From Rhizobium aethiopicum (GTDB lineage: Bacteria > Pseudomonadota > Alphaproteobacteria > Rhizobiales > Rhizobiaceae): a stretch of 64,000 nucleotides of DNA. A model generated the notes under the pieces. The model did not search any database. It worked only from the letters and a program-made list of their open reading frames with translations, and was not told the origin of the DNA. The stretch is taken from assembly GCF_014197535.1 (NCBI RefSeq), contig NZ_JACIFV010000002.1:62001-126000 (forward strand), written 5' to 3'. Made by a program: the position numbers and the translations under genes. Positions 26,920 to 35,177 of the stretch are shown piece after piece. Numbering within the stretch: the first letter of the stretch is position 1; each line of letters begins with the position of its first letter.

Positions 26920-29406
26920 ATGGCGGATTTTATTGCAGTTATTCGGCGGGCTGTCGACGGCCTGGCTGAAAACACCCCCGAGATGCGGGTGAAAGTCTAC
27001 GAACGTGCTCGCGGCGCGGTGCAGCGGCAGCTCGAGAACATGAAGCCGCGTCCGCCGGAAGCCATGCTGCAACGCCAGCTCGAAAAGCTCGAGGCCGCCA
27101 TTCGCGAAGTGGAGGCTGAACACTCCGAAGCGTTGCCCCTCGATGAGACGGCTGGCGCCGGTGCTGCGCCGGAAAGCTTGGAAGAACAAGCGGTTCCTGA
27201 CGAAAGCACGTCACCGCCTGCGCCCCAGACAGCTATCGACGAGCCGGCCGGTGAAGCCGATGCGGGCTCGCCGACGGCCGACGCCGTCCACGAGCCCGAT
27301 CACCTGGAAGCCGACGCACGGCAGGAAACTGAGGAAGAGGTCGCGGCCGAGGAGCCGCCTTCCGCGGAACCTGAGCCCGAACAAACGCCTGTTTCCGCTG
27401 AGACAGCTACACCCGTCGAGACCTATTGGCATCCCTCGCATGAGGAGGAGGCGCCGGCTGAGGAATGGCATGCCGGCGAGGCGCGTGACGTCGCCGCCGA
27501 AGAAATGCAGCCGGAACATCACGGCTTCGAAACGCCGCCTGCCGGTCATTCCTACGAGGAAGCCGACGAGCATCGTGCCGATGAAGAGCATCCTGTGGCG
27601 GCCGAGGAGATTCCGGCCGAACCGGCGACGGCGGAAAGCCACGAGCCGAAGGCCGAGGCGGCTTACGAGCCCATCGAGTCGTTTCAGCCGATCACACGCG
27701 GCATGGAGCATGCATCCAACCGGCTCGTGGAGCCGGTCGCCGATTTCGATCGTGCGCAGGAATTCGTCGAACATAGCCGCGAGGAGCCGCTGCAGGCCGA
27801 TGCTGCGGGACATTTCGATCCTGTCTGGGCTGAGCCTGCCGTCGAGACGCCGGCTCCGGCGCCCAAGGATGCCGAGACCGAATGGGCCGAAGAGGAGCTC
27901 CGGCAATATTCGGAAACGGCGCCAGTTACCGCCGACGCTTCGGCGCGTGCCTTCGAAGACGTCATATCGAATCTCGAGAAAATGGCGCCCGCCGCTGTCA
28001 TGCCGGCCGCCAAGGAAGCTTTCTCCTGGGAGAAGGCTGCCTTCGACGACTTGCCGCCGATCGAGGCGGGCACCGACAAGAAGACGCCGGTTTCCTCGCA
28101 TTTCGACGACGTTGATATCTTTGCGGAGGTGCACGACGGCAAGCCTACACCCGCCGCCGGCGCGCCGAGCGAGGGGTGGCGCGAAGCGAAGGCCCTGCGT
28201 GGCTATGACCGCCGCGGTCCGATCGCCACTGACGATGACGACGCCAATCCGGCGATGGATATCGATCAGATCGTCGCCTCGAAGCTGCAGGGCAAGAATT
28301 TCCGCATGGAACCGAAGCGCCGCCGCTTCGGCATCGGCACGATAATAACTCTCCTCTTCGCACTTATCCTGATCGGTGGCGGCGCCTATGCCGGCTGGAT
28401 GAACAGAGAAGCGCTGGTGGCGATGGTCGATGGGCTTGTCAGCTCGGCGCCATCGCAAGCTACGAGGAACGAGGCGGCAATGACGCCGTCGGGGTCCGAG
28501 ACGCCGGCCCAGACCACGCCGACGCCAGCCCAGCCAGCTGCGCCGGAAGCGCAGAATACGCCGCCGGCACCGGCACAGCCGAACCAGCAAGTGGCGTCAT
28601 TGAACAATGACGGCGCGGCGGCCAATTCCAAATTTACGCAACGACTGCTTTCCGACGGAACTGAAGTCGACAGCGGCCCGGCGACGGTGCCGGGAACGCC
28701 GACGGCCGAAGGAAAATCGGTGGCCGAGCAGAACGTCGCGGCAGCGGATACGCCTGCGGCCAGTGCGCAAGGCGATGCGGCTCCGCCCGAAACGCTGACG
28801 CTGAACGGTCCTGCGGCATCGCCGCAGCAGGCTGCGCCGGTTGGTTCATCGGAAAAAATGTTCCTCTATGAGGAGCGTATCGGCCAGAGCTCGCCGACGG
28901 CGATCGAAGGAACTGTTGTCTGGAGCGTCCAGCATGAGGCCGGCCAGGACGGCCGGCAGGAAGCGACGGTACAGGGCAATGTCACCGTTCCCGAGCGCAA
29001 CCTCTCGGCGCTTGTCACCTTCAAGCGCAATTCCGATCCGTCGCTGCCGGCAAGCCATCTCGTCGAGATCGTCTTTTCGGTGCCGCCCAACTTTGAAGGC
29101 GGCAGCATCGAAAGCGTCCAGCGCATCTCGATGAAGCGCACCGAGCAGGATCGCGGCGACGCGCTGATCGCGGTTCCGGCCAAGATCACCGATGATTTCC
29201 ACATGATTGCGCTCAACGACTACCCCGATGCACGCAAGGCCAATCTCGATCTGCTGTCGACCCGCAACTGGATCGATATTCCGATCACCTACCGCAACGG
29301 CCGCCGCGCGCTGCTGACGATGGAGAAGGGTGGTACGGGAACGAATGCCTTCAACACAGCCATCAAGGAATGGACTGCCCTCGGGGATGTCTCGACGAGC
29401 CAGTGA
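26920..29406 (+). CDS. Large single-pass membrane protein of unknown function, acidic repeat-rich N-terminal half
   Basis: An 828-residue protein that I do not recognise. Residues 1-70 are a helical domain (MADFIAVIRRAVDGLAENTP then EMRVKVYERARGAVQRQLEN). About 75-400 is a low-complexity Glu/Ala/Pro-rich acidic region. Residues about 465-500 contain a basic patch (EPKRRRFG) and one membrane helix (GTIITLLFALILIGGGAYAG), so the acidic part is probably cytoplasmic. A Pro/Gln/Ala linker (about 525-640) leads to a folded C-terminal domain of about 180 residues, presumably periplasmic, ending in EKGGTGTNAFNTAIKEWTAL. It lies 60 bp after purA and may share its transcript. A role in envelope scaffolding would be only a guess. 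Confidence 0.8.
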   Translation: MADFIAVIRRAVDGLAENTPEMRVKVYERARGAVQRQLENMKPRPPEAMLQRQLEKLEAAIREVEAEHSEALPLDETAGAGAAPESLEEQAVPDESTSPPAPQTAIDEPAGEADAGSPTADAVHEPDHLEADARQETEEEVAAEEPPSAEPEPEQTPVSAETATPVETYWHPSHEEEAPAEEWHAGEARDVAAEEMQPEHHGFETPPAGHSYEEADEHRADEEHPVAAEEIPAEPATAESHEPKAEAAYEPIESFQPITRGMEHASNRLVEPVADFDRAQEFVEHSREEPLQADAAGHFDPVWAEPAVETPAPAPKDAETEWAEEELRQYSETAPVTADASARAFEDVISNLEKMAPAAVMPAAKEAFSWEKAAFDDLPPIEAGTDKKTPVSSHFDDVDIFAEVHDGKPTPAAGAPSEGWREAKALRGYDRRGPIATDDDDANPAMDIDQIVASKLQGKNFRMEPKRRRFGIGTIITLLFALILIGGGAYAGWMNREALVAMVDGLVSSAPSQATRNEAAMTPSGSETPAQTTPTPAQPAAPEAQNTPPAPAQPNQQVASLNNDGAAANSKFTQRLLSDGTEVDSGPATVPGTPTAEGKSVAEQNVAAADTPAASAQGDAAPPETLTLNGPAASPQQAAPVGSSEKMFLYEERIGQSSPTAIEGTVVWSVQHEAGQDGRQEATVQGNVTVPERNLSALVTFKRNSDPSLPASHLVEIVFSVPPNFEGGSIESVQRISMKRTEQDRGDALIAVPAKITDDFHMIALNDYPDARKANLDLLSTRNWIDIPITYRNGRRALLTMEKGGTGTNAFNTAIKEWTALGDVSTSQ

Positions 29407-29439
29407 GTGGGTTCTCGGTACGTTGTGCCACCGGCACCC

Positions 29440-29637
29440 TCATCCGCCCGTCGGCACCAGCCGGGGTCGAGCCACAGGTCTCGACCCGTCCTTCGGACCC
29501 CCGCTGGGGAGAAGGGAATCGTGGCAGCGTCCTGTATTTCTTTAAGCATTCTTTTGGAAATGAGGACCAGCAGCTTGCTCCTCCTCTTCTCCCCAGCGGG
29601 GAGAAGGTGGCCCGAAGGGTCGGATGAGGGGTCTGCA
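29440..29637. repeat. RIME-like rhizobial intergenic mosaic repeat
   Basis: Two inverted halves are visible. One runs accctcatccgcccg to gctggggagaaggg (about 29440-29518). The other runs cttctccccagcggggagaa to ggtcggatgagggg (about 29585-29632). The conserved blocks (CCCTCATCCG, CTTCTCCCC, GGGGAGAAGG) are the ones I associate with the abundant intergenic mosaic elements of Rhizobium and Sinorhizobium. The 335-bp gap between the membrane-protein gene and rpoH contains nothing else except the rpoH terminator. Confidence 0.65.
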
Positions 29638-29684
29638 CGGCACGCCCTTCAACGTCCTTCCTGCCGGCATCGCCCGCCACAAAA

Positions 29685-29720
29685 CAAAAACGCCACCTCC
29701 CGTCTAAGGAGGTGGCGTTT
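29685..29720 (-). terminator. Rho-independent terminator of rpoH
   Basis: CGCCACCTCC (29691-29700) pairs perfectly with GGAGGTGGCG (29708-29717). Read on the minus strand, the stem is followed by TTTTTGTTTT. It lies about 20 bp beyond the rpoH stop codon. Confidence 0.88.
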
Positions 29721-29741
29721 GCAATTCTCGAGTTCAGCCGA

Positions 29742-30650
29742 TCAGGCCGTGGCTTCGACGACGCGAATGGCCTTGGCGCGTTCCAGGGCCTCCTTGCGAA
29801 CAGCATCCTGCACCTTTTCAAAGGCGCGGACTTCGATCTGGCGGACACGTTCGCGGCTGATGTCGAACTCGGCCGAGAGATCTTCCAGTGTCACCGGATC
29901 CTCGGCAAGGCGGCGGGCCTCGAAGATGCGGCGCTCGCGTTCGTTCAGAACACTCATCGCTTTCGCCAGCATGCGCCGGCGGGTTTCGAGCTCATCCTGT
30001 TCGATCAGCACGTCTTCCTGACTGTCGTGGTCATCCACAAGCCAATCCTGCCATTGACCGCTGTCGCCTTCGGCCGCCTTGATCGGCGCGTTCAGCGAGG
30101 CGTCGCCGGAGAGACGGCGGTTCATCGAGATGACCTCCTCCTCCGAGACGTTCAGCTTGGTGGCGATTTCCGAGACGTGCTCCGGCTTCAGGTCGCCGTC
30201 GTCGATCGCCTGGATGCGGCCCTTCAGCCGGCGCAGGTTGAAGAACAGGCGCTTCTGGTTGGCCGTCGTGCCCATTTTCACCAGCGACCACGACCGCAGG
30301 ATATATTCCTGGATCGAGGCCTTGATCCACCACATGGCGTAGGTGGCGAGGCGGAAGCCGCGTTCGGGATCGAATTTCTTGACGGCCTGCATCAGGCCGA
30401 CATTACCTTCAGAGACGACTTCGCCGATCGGCAAGCCGTAGCCGCGATAACCCATCGCGATCTTCGCGACGAGGCGAAGATGGCTGGTGACGAGCTTATG
30501 GGCAGCGTCGCGGTCGCCATGCTCAGCATAACGCTTGGCCAGCATATATTCCTGCTGCGGCTCCAGCATCGGGAATTTGCGGATTTCGTCGAGATAACGG
30601 TTGAGACCGGCTTCGCCGGCGGTAATGGACGGCAAGGTATTTCGGGCCAT
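29742..30650 (-). CDS. rpoH: RNA polymerase sigma factor RpoH (sigma-32)
   Basis: A 302-residue heat-shock sigma factor. Region 2 spans about residues 45-120 (LVTSHLRLVAKIAMGYRGYG, then GNVGLMQAVKKFDPERGFRL and ATYAMWWIKASIQEYILRSW). The RpoH-specific box QKRLFFNLRRLK lies at about 132-143. Region 4 (LNERERRIFEARRLAE, then ISRERVRQIEVRAFEKVQ) ends at about 285. It directs core polymerase to chaperone and protease promoters. Rhizobia usually carry two rpoH genes; this resembles the main one (RpoH1). A sigma-32-like promoter (30762-30791) lies about 110 bp upstream and suggests autoregulation. A strong terminator follows the gene. Confidence 0.97.
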   Translation of the reverse strand: MARNTLPSITAGEAGLNRYLDEIRKFPMLEPQQEYMLAKRYAEHGDRDAAHKLVTSHLRLVAKIAMGYRGYGLPIGEVVSEGNVGLMQAVKKFDPERGFRLATYAMWWIKASIQEYILRSWSLVKMGTTANQKRLFFNLRRLKGRIQAIDDGDLKPEHVSEIATKLNVSEEEVISMNRRLSGDASLNAPIKAAEGDSGQWQDWLVDDHDSQEDVLIEQDELETRRRMLAKAMSVLNERERRIFEARRLAEDPVTLEDLSAEFDISRERVRQIEVRAFEKVQDAVRKEALERAKAIRVVEATA

Positions 30651-30761
30651 AGTGCACCCTCCTAAAGTGAATTCCGGCTCCCGATGGAAACGCGCGCCCC
30701 CGCGTTAAAAGGCGAACCGGGACGTGCGGCTTTTGTTCCAAGCCCGCACTAAGTCTATATA

Positions 30762-30791
30762 CAGATAAGTATGGCGAAACGGCGGTTCAAG
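30762..30791 (-). promoter_or_regulatory. Candidate RpoH-dependent promoter of rpoH
   Basis: On the minus strand CTTGAA (30791-30786) is separated by 16 bp from CTTATCTG (30769-30762). This resembles the alphaproteobacterial sigma-32 pattern CTTGAA-N16-C(T/C)TAT. The -10 element lies 112 bp before the rpoH start codon, leaving a leader of about 100 nt. Confidence 0.5.
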
Positions 30792-30842
30792 GTGCCGCTC
30801 ACGCAGGTGTGAGGCGGCGAGAGCGGGGTCCCGAAGCCGCCT

Positions 30843-31868
30843 TTATTGCCTCAATGCCTCGACCAGTTTCACCAAATCGGCCGGCAGCGGTACCTCGAAA
30901 TGCATGAGTTCGCCGGTGCGGGGATGCTCGAATTGCAGCATGAAGGCATGCAGTGCCTGACGGCCGAAACCATTGACGACCTTGCGGATCTCTTCGGGCA
31001 GAAGATTGGCCTTGGTCCTGAAGCCGGCGCCATAAACGGTGTCGCCAACGAGCGGATGACCGATATGGGCCATGTGCACGCGGATCTGATGGGTGCGGCC
31101 GGTTTCCAGGTGGCACTCGACCAGCGAGGCGAGCGCGGTCGCGTCGGGGTTCTCCTGGAAGCGCTCGATCACTTCATAGTGCGTGATCGCCGCGTCGGCA
31201 TCCTGGCTGTCGGGGCGCTTGACGGCCCGGCGGGTGCGGTCGCCGGTGGCGCGGCCGAGAGGCGCATCGATTGTTCCCGACAGAGTGCGGGGACGGCCCC
31301 AGACGACTGCCCGGTAAGCCCGCTCCAGCGGCATGGTGCGGCCGTGGTCGGCAAATTGAAGCGAGAGGTGGCGATGGGCGACGTCGTTCTTGGCGACGAC
31401 CATGACGCCTGTCGTGTCCTTGTCGAGACGATGGACAATGCCGGGACGGCGCACGCCGCCGATGCCGGAGAGCGTATCGCCGCAATGATGGATCAGCGCG
31501 TTGACCAACGTTCCTGTCCAGTTACCGGAGCCGGGATGGACGACCAGACCTGCCGGTTTCGATATGACGATAAGGTCATCGTCCTCATAAAGGATGTCGA
31601 GCGGGATATCTTCGCCCTTTGGGGTCGGGTCTTCAGGCTCGGGCAGGGTGATTTCGAAGCTGTCGCCGACGCGCACCTTGCGCTGCGGATCGGTAACCTG
31701 CTCGCCTCGCAAAAAAACCAGCCCCTCCTTGATCAGCGCCTTGATGCGGCTGCGGGAAAAATCCTCACCGACCTGCGCGGTCAGCCATGCGTCGAGCCGG
31801 CCTTCGGCGGTTTCATCAGCGGTCAGGACTTTTCTAATGCCGGCTGCTTGTTTAAAGGGGTCGCTCAA
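30843..31868 (-). CDS. RluA-family 23S rRNA pseudouridine synthase (RluD-like), TTG start
   Basis: An enzyme of about 341 residues. An N-terminal S4 RNA-binding domain (residues about 20-80, SRSRIKALIKEGLVFLRGEQ) precedes the catalytic domain. The catalytic Asp is in the family motif GIVHRLDKDTTGVMVVAK (about 143-160). Further motifs are the GRTHQIRVHMAHIGHPLVGD segment (about 257-276) and a terminal QALHAFMLQFEHP motif. It converts specific uridines in 23S rRNA to pseudouridine. I place the start at TTG 31868 (LSDPFKQAAG) because the longer ATG start at 31919 would overlap the divergent gene at 31910. A purine-rich GGAGAAGAAG stretch precedes it. Exact rRNA targets are not determinable. Confidence 0.88.
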   Translation of the reverse strand: MSDPFKQAAGIRKVLTADETAEGRLDAWLTAQVGEDFSRSRIKALIKEGLVFLRGEQVTDPQRKVRVGDSFEITLPEPEDPTPKGEDIPLDILYEDDDLIVISKPAGLVVHPGSGNWTGTLVNALIHHCGDTLSGIGGVRRPGIVHRLDKDTTGVMVVAKNDVAHRHLSLQFADHGRTMPLERAYRAVVWGRPRTLSGTIDAPLGRATGDRTRRAVKRPDSQDADAAITHYEVIERFQENPDATALASLVECHLETGRTHQIRVHMAHIGHPLVGDTVYGAGFRTKANLLPEEIRKVVNGFGRQALHAFMLQFEHPRTGELMHFEVPLPADLVKLVEALRQ

Positions 31869-31909
31869 GACGCTTCTTCTCCGACGTATTTTTAGAACGG
31901 AACGCACAG

Positions 31910-32293
31910 ATGACAGCAATCGAGCCAGACGACCAGGAAGAGAAGCCCCTTGATCCGGCGATGGAAAGTGTCCGGCGCAAGATGGTGCGCCTGCAGATTG
32001 TATCCGGCGCCATCATGTTCGTCAGCCTTATGGCGGTCTTCGGCGCTGTTGTCTACAAGACGATGCGCGAGCCCAAGGAGACAGCGTCCACTGCCGCAGC
32101 CTCCGGTGTGCCCTCGGATGCACCGCTTGCGGCGACCCTTTCCCTGCCGCTCGGGTTCAAGGTGCAGTCCACCTCGTTTTCGGCGGGACAGATGCTGTTC
32201 TTCGGAGAAACGGTTGAAGGCACGAGGAAGGCGCTGGTATTCGATCTGAGGACCGGCCGCACGGTTGCCGACGTCACCGTCGCGGGGAATTGA
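31910..32293 (+). CDS. Small single-pass membrane protein, conserved in Rhizobiales (DUF6476-like)
   Basis: A 127-residue protein. A charged cytosolic N-terminus (MTAIEPDDQEEKPLDPAMES) is followed by one membrane helix (residues about 30-52, LQIVSGAIMFVSLMAVFGAV). A periplasmic C-terminal part carries a TFSLPLGFKV-like beta segment and RTGRTVADVTV. Function is unknown; the DUF assignment is from memory of family layout. Six bases separate its stop from the RNA methyltransferase start, so they are very likely one transcript. It diverges from the rluA-type gene by about 40 bp. Confidence 0.8.
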   Translation: MTAIEPDDQEEKPLDPAMESVRRKMVRLQIVSGAIMFVSLMAVFGAVVYKTMREPKETASTAAASGVPSDAPLAATLSLPLGFKVQSTSFSAGQMLFFGETVEGTRKALVFDLRTGRTVADVTVAGN

Positions 32294-32299
32294 GGCGGG

Positions 32300-33121
32300 A
32301 TGGTCGCCCCGATCGTTATCGACAGCGCCGACGATCCACGCATCGCTGAGTTTCGCGATATAAGAGAGCGTGACCTGACGGGGCGGGAAAACCGCTTTAT
32401 CGCCGAAGGCACTGTCGTGCTGCGCATGCTCGCCGAGGCGCATGCGGCACGTCGCGGCTTCTCGGCCGAGAAAATCCTGCTGCTGCGCAATCGCGTCGAT
32501 GGCCTGCAATCCATTCTGGAACGGTTTCCGGCTAGTGTGCCGGTTTATGTCGCCGAGGCTGAAGTGCTCGATGGTATCGTCGGCTTTCATCTGCATCGCG
32601 GCGTTCTCGCCCTCGGCAAGCGAGAGGACCGCGGCGAGGCAGCACTTCTCGACGCATTGCCGGAACGGGCGCTGGTGCTGGTCGGCTGCGGCATTTCCAA
32701 CCATGACAATGCCGGCTCGATGTTTCGCAATGCCGCCGCCTTCCGGGCGGATGCCGTGCTGCTCGATGAAACCTGCTGCGATCCGCTCTATCGCAAGGCA
32801 TTGCGTGTGTCGGTGGGCTCGGTGCTGAGCATTCCGCACCGGCGCGGCGGCAAGGCGCTGGACCTGCTCCTGGCGCTTGCCCAACGTGGCTTTGCGATCT
32901 GGACGCTTTCGCCGCATGGGAAGACCGACATCCGCGCCATTCCGGCTGCGGCACGCATGGCGCTGGTCATCGGCACGGAGGGGGAGGGCTTGCCGGAGGC
33001 ACTGCTGGCGCGCTTTCAGAGCGCCCGCATCCCACAATCGGACGAACTCGACAGTCTCAACGCGGCGACTGCGACGGGAATCGCATTGTTTTCCATGGCC
33101 TCCGCCATGGGGCGGATATGA
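32300..33121 (+). CDS. SpoU/TrmH-family RNA 2'-O-methyltransferase
   Basis: A 273-residue SPOUT enzyme. An N-terminal substrate-binding domain (residues about 10-95, with RENRFIAEGTVVLRMLAEAH) is followed by the knotted SAM-binding domain with its three motifs. Motif 1 is NHDNAGSMFRNAAAF (about 134-148), motif 2 is LVIGTEGEGLPEALLAR (about 222-238), and motif 3 is DSLNAATATGIALF (about 250-263). It methylates the 2'-O of a ribose in rRNA or tRNA; the exact nucleotide cannot be told. A GAGGCGGG ribosome site overlaps the end of the preceding gene. It converges on the coiled-coil gene with three bases between stop codons. Confidence 0.92.
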   Translation: MVAPIVIDSADDPRIAEFRDIRERDLTGRENRFIAEGTVVLRMLAEAHAARRGFSAEKILLLRNRVDGLQSILERFPASVPVYVAEAEVLDGIVGFHLHRGVLALGKREDRGEAALLDALPERALVLVGCGISNHDNAGSMFRNAAAFRADAVLLDETCCDPLYRKALRVSVGSVLSIPHRRGGKALDLLLALAQRGFAIWTLSPHGKTDIRAIPAAARMALVIGTEGEGLPEALLARFQSARIPQSDELDSLNAATATGIALFSMASAMGRI

Positions 33122-33124
33122 GCT

Positions 33125-34285
33125 TTAGCGCCCCGGATTGACGATGATGGCGGCCGCCCTGTCGGCAAGGCTGACGCGATCGCTCGGGTTGTTGTTGCCG
33201 GCGTCCGGCAGCAGCGCGTGGATCGGTGAGGAAGGGCCTTCGTTGAGTGCGGTCAGCGCCACCATATTGGCGGCTATCGAGGCGATCTCTTCGCGGATCG
33301 CACCATCGCGTCCGGCGACGGACTTTGCCTTCTGCAGGCGCTCGGCAAGGGCGGCGCTGCGCTTGCGGACATCCTCGCCTATCTCAGCCGTCACAGCGGC
33401 CATGTCGAGTACGGATGAGGTCGTGTCTTCGGCCGTCAGTTCCGCCGGTAGTTCCGCCGCTATCTTCGCCAGGCCAGCATCGCGCAGCACCCGGTTGATC
33501 TTGCGGATCTCGGCATTGGCGGCTTTCAACTGCTCCTTCAACTTGGCGATCTCCTGCTGACGGCGGGCGAGCTGCGTTTCCTTCTCGGCGGCGGAAGCGC
33601 TTTCGCGCGCAGCCTTGTCCTCCAGGCGGATCACCATATGCTGCTGCTGCGTCAGTTTCTGCTCGGCATCCCTAGCCCGCTTCTGCAGCAAGTTGACGTC
33701 CTGGCGCAATGTGTCGCGTTCGTCGCGCAGCGCGTTGGCACGGAATTTCAGGCTTTCCGCTTCGGTCTCACGCGCGGCGAGGTCGATTCTCAGCCCGTCG
33801 ACCTGTTCACTGAGTTTGCTCAGCCGCGTCCGCATTGCCGCCAGTTCGCTCTCCTTGTTGGAGGCGGATTGTTCGGCAATATGCAGATTGGTCTTCAACT
33901 GGCTGATATAGTTTTCATCCTTGCGCAGGTGCGAGCGCTGCTCGGCCGCCTCGACATGCATCTCGCCGATCTCGGCCTGCAATTCGCCGATCTCGGCGGC
34001 GAGCCTGCCGGCATCGACGGCGAGCGCATCGTGCCGCAGCTGGAGCGACAGGGATTTCTCGCGCTCACGCAGAAGGTCCTGGGTGGTGCGGGCATTTTCG
34101 GCGGCATGAAGTGCGCGCACCATATCCTTCTGGGCACGAACCTCCTGCGGGCTCAGCGGCATGGTCGCCTTGAGGCGGTTTTCGGTATACCAGACAATGC
34201 GGCGGTGAACGGCCGGCGAGACCAGAAAGACGAGGAAGGCCGCGGTCAGGAAGCCCAATCCGAACAAGAGAGCATATTCGATCAC
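33125..34285 (-). CDS. Membrane-anchored coiled-coil protein of unknown function
   Basis: A 386-residue protein. One N-terminal transmembrane helix (MIEYALLFGLGFLTAAFLVF, residues about 2-23) is followed by a long charged region (about 50-290) with heptad-like Leu/Ala spacing and many Glu, Gln, Arg and Lys residues, expected to form coiled coil. A short C-terminal part ends DRAAAIIVNPGR. The layout recalls envelope or cell-division scaffolds, but no known family is recognised and no catalytic motif is seen. It lies upstream of the DUF1134 gene's 3' end in the same orientation with about 115 bp between them. Confidence 0.75.
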   Translation of the reverse strand: MIEYALLFGLGFLTAAFLVFLVSPAVHRRIVWYTENRLKATMPLSPQEVRAQKDMVRALHAAENARTTQDLLREREKSLSLQLRHDALAVDAGRLAAEIGELQAEIGEMHVEAAEQRSHLRKDENYISQLKTNLHIAEQSASNKESELAAMRTRLSKLSEQVDGLRIDLAARETEAESLKFRANALRDERDTLRQDVNLLQKRARDAEQKLTQQQHMVIRLEDKAARESASAAEKETQLARRQQEIAKLKEQLKAANAEIRKINRVLRDAGLAKIAAELPAELTAEDTTSSVLDMAAVTAEIGEDVRKRSAALAERLQKAKSVAGRDGAIREEIASIAANMVALTALNEGPSSPIHALLPDAGNNNPSDRVSLADRAAAIIVNPGR

Positions 34286-34400
34286 GGCGCGGCCATCGGT
34301 TCGACAGTTGATGCGGGGTCAGCCGCGATGATTAAGCAGGCATGGCACGCATGGCAAGGCCGCCGATGCCGGCGGCGGCCGATTCCTGCCGCTTTAAGCC

Positions 34401-34991
34401 TCAGAAGGGGTTCCAGGTCGGCGCCTGAGTGATTTTGAGATAGCCGACATTGACGCCGAGGCGGGCGCCGACGCCGGTGCGGATCGGCACAACCAGCACA
34501 TCGTTGTTTTTCAGCACCGTCATGCCGAAGCCGGCGATCACATAGGCCGAGCCGCTGACGCCGCCGAAGCGGGCATAGATGCCGTCGATGGAGGGCAGGT
34601 CGTAGACCAGCATCATGACGCGCGAACCCTGGCCGCCGTAATCGATGCCGAGAGACGGGCCCTGCCAGTAGAGCGGATGCTCGCCGGCGTTCTTGGTGTT
34701 GAGTTGGCCTTCGCCATAGGTGAGACCGGCGATGAAGGCGCCGCCGCCTTCCTGCCCGAGAATATAACCGTTCGGCAGACCGTATTTCTGGAAGGCGCTC
34801 TCGACCACCTTGGCAAGGCCGCCGCTCGCGGACCCGAAGAAGGAGTGGCCGGTATCGATGATTTCCTGCATCGTATACTGACCGTTGTTCTGGGCGGCGG
34901 CCGGCCCGGCAATCATCAGCGAGGAGAAGACGAGGGCCGAAAGCAACCTGCAGAAGCCAATGAATTGGTGCGGAAATCGAGGGCGCATCAT
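34401..34991 (-). CDS. Exported DUF1134-family protein
   Basis: A 196-residue secreted or periplasmic protein. The signal peptide (residues about 10-33, FCRLLSALVFSSLMIAGPAA with AAAQ cleavage) is clear. The mature part contains glycine-rich beta motifs (GHSFFGSASGGLAKVVE, GEHPLYWQGPSLGIDYGG and RFGGVSGSAYVIAGFG) typical of the DUF1134 family, which is widespread in alphaproteobacteria and related by fold to EipA-type envelope proteins. I start at ATG 34991 because it is followed directly by the signal sequence; the longer frame to 35045 adds a polar extension. It is divergent from chpT with a CtrA-like site between them. Confidence 0.85.
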   Translation of the reverse strand: MMRPRFPHQFIGFCRLLSALVFSSLMIAGPAAAQNNGQYTMQEIIDTGHSFFGSASGGLAKVVESAFQKYGLPNGYILGQEGGGAFIAGLTYGEGQLNTKNAGEHPLYWQGPSLGIDYGGQGSRVMMLVYDLPSIDGIYARFGGVSGSAYVIAGFGMTVLKNNDVLVVPIRTGVGARLGVNVGYLKITQAPTWNPF

Positions 34992-35060
34992 GTCATCCGT
35001 TCGTCGTTTGCTGGAGCGGGCACCCGCTCGCGTCGATTGCTGCATTTTGCGCCGATGATC

Positions 35061-35076
35061 TTAACAATCGGTTTAC
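35061..35076. promoter_or_regulatory. Candidate CtrA-binding site between the DUF1134 gene and chpT
   Basis: TTAA-CAATCGG-TTTAC matches the CtrA consensus TTAA-N7-TTAAC with one mismatch. It lies about 100 bp before chpT and 70 bp before the divergent DUF1134 gene. Both positions are compatible with regulation. Confidence 0.45.
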
Positions 35077-35177
35077 CAAATATGGTGTCATTATGGCACT
35101 GAATACGATCGCAAACTTCGCGCAATTTTGATGAAGCATATTGCGGGCGCGATGAGATTGCCGCCCTTCAGGAGACG

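Noticed and set aside
27211..28590. 459-codon minus-strand open frame
   Set aside because: It is antisense to the large membrane protein gene, Arg-rich, with no ribosome site or domain.
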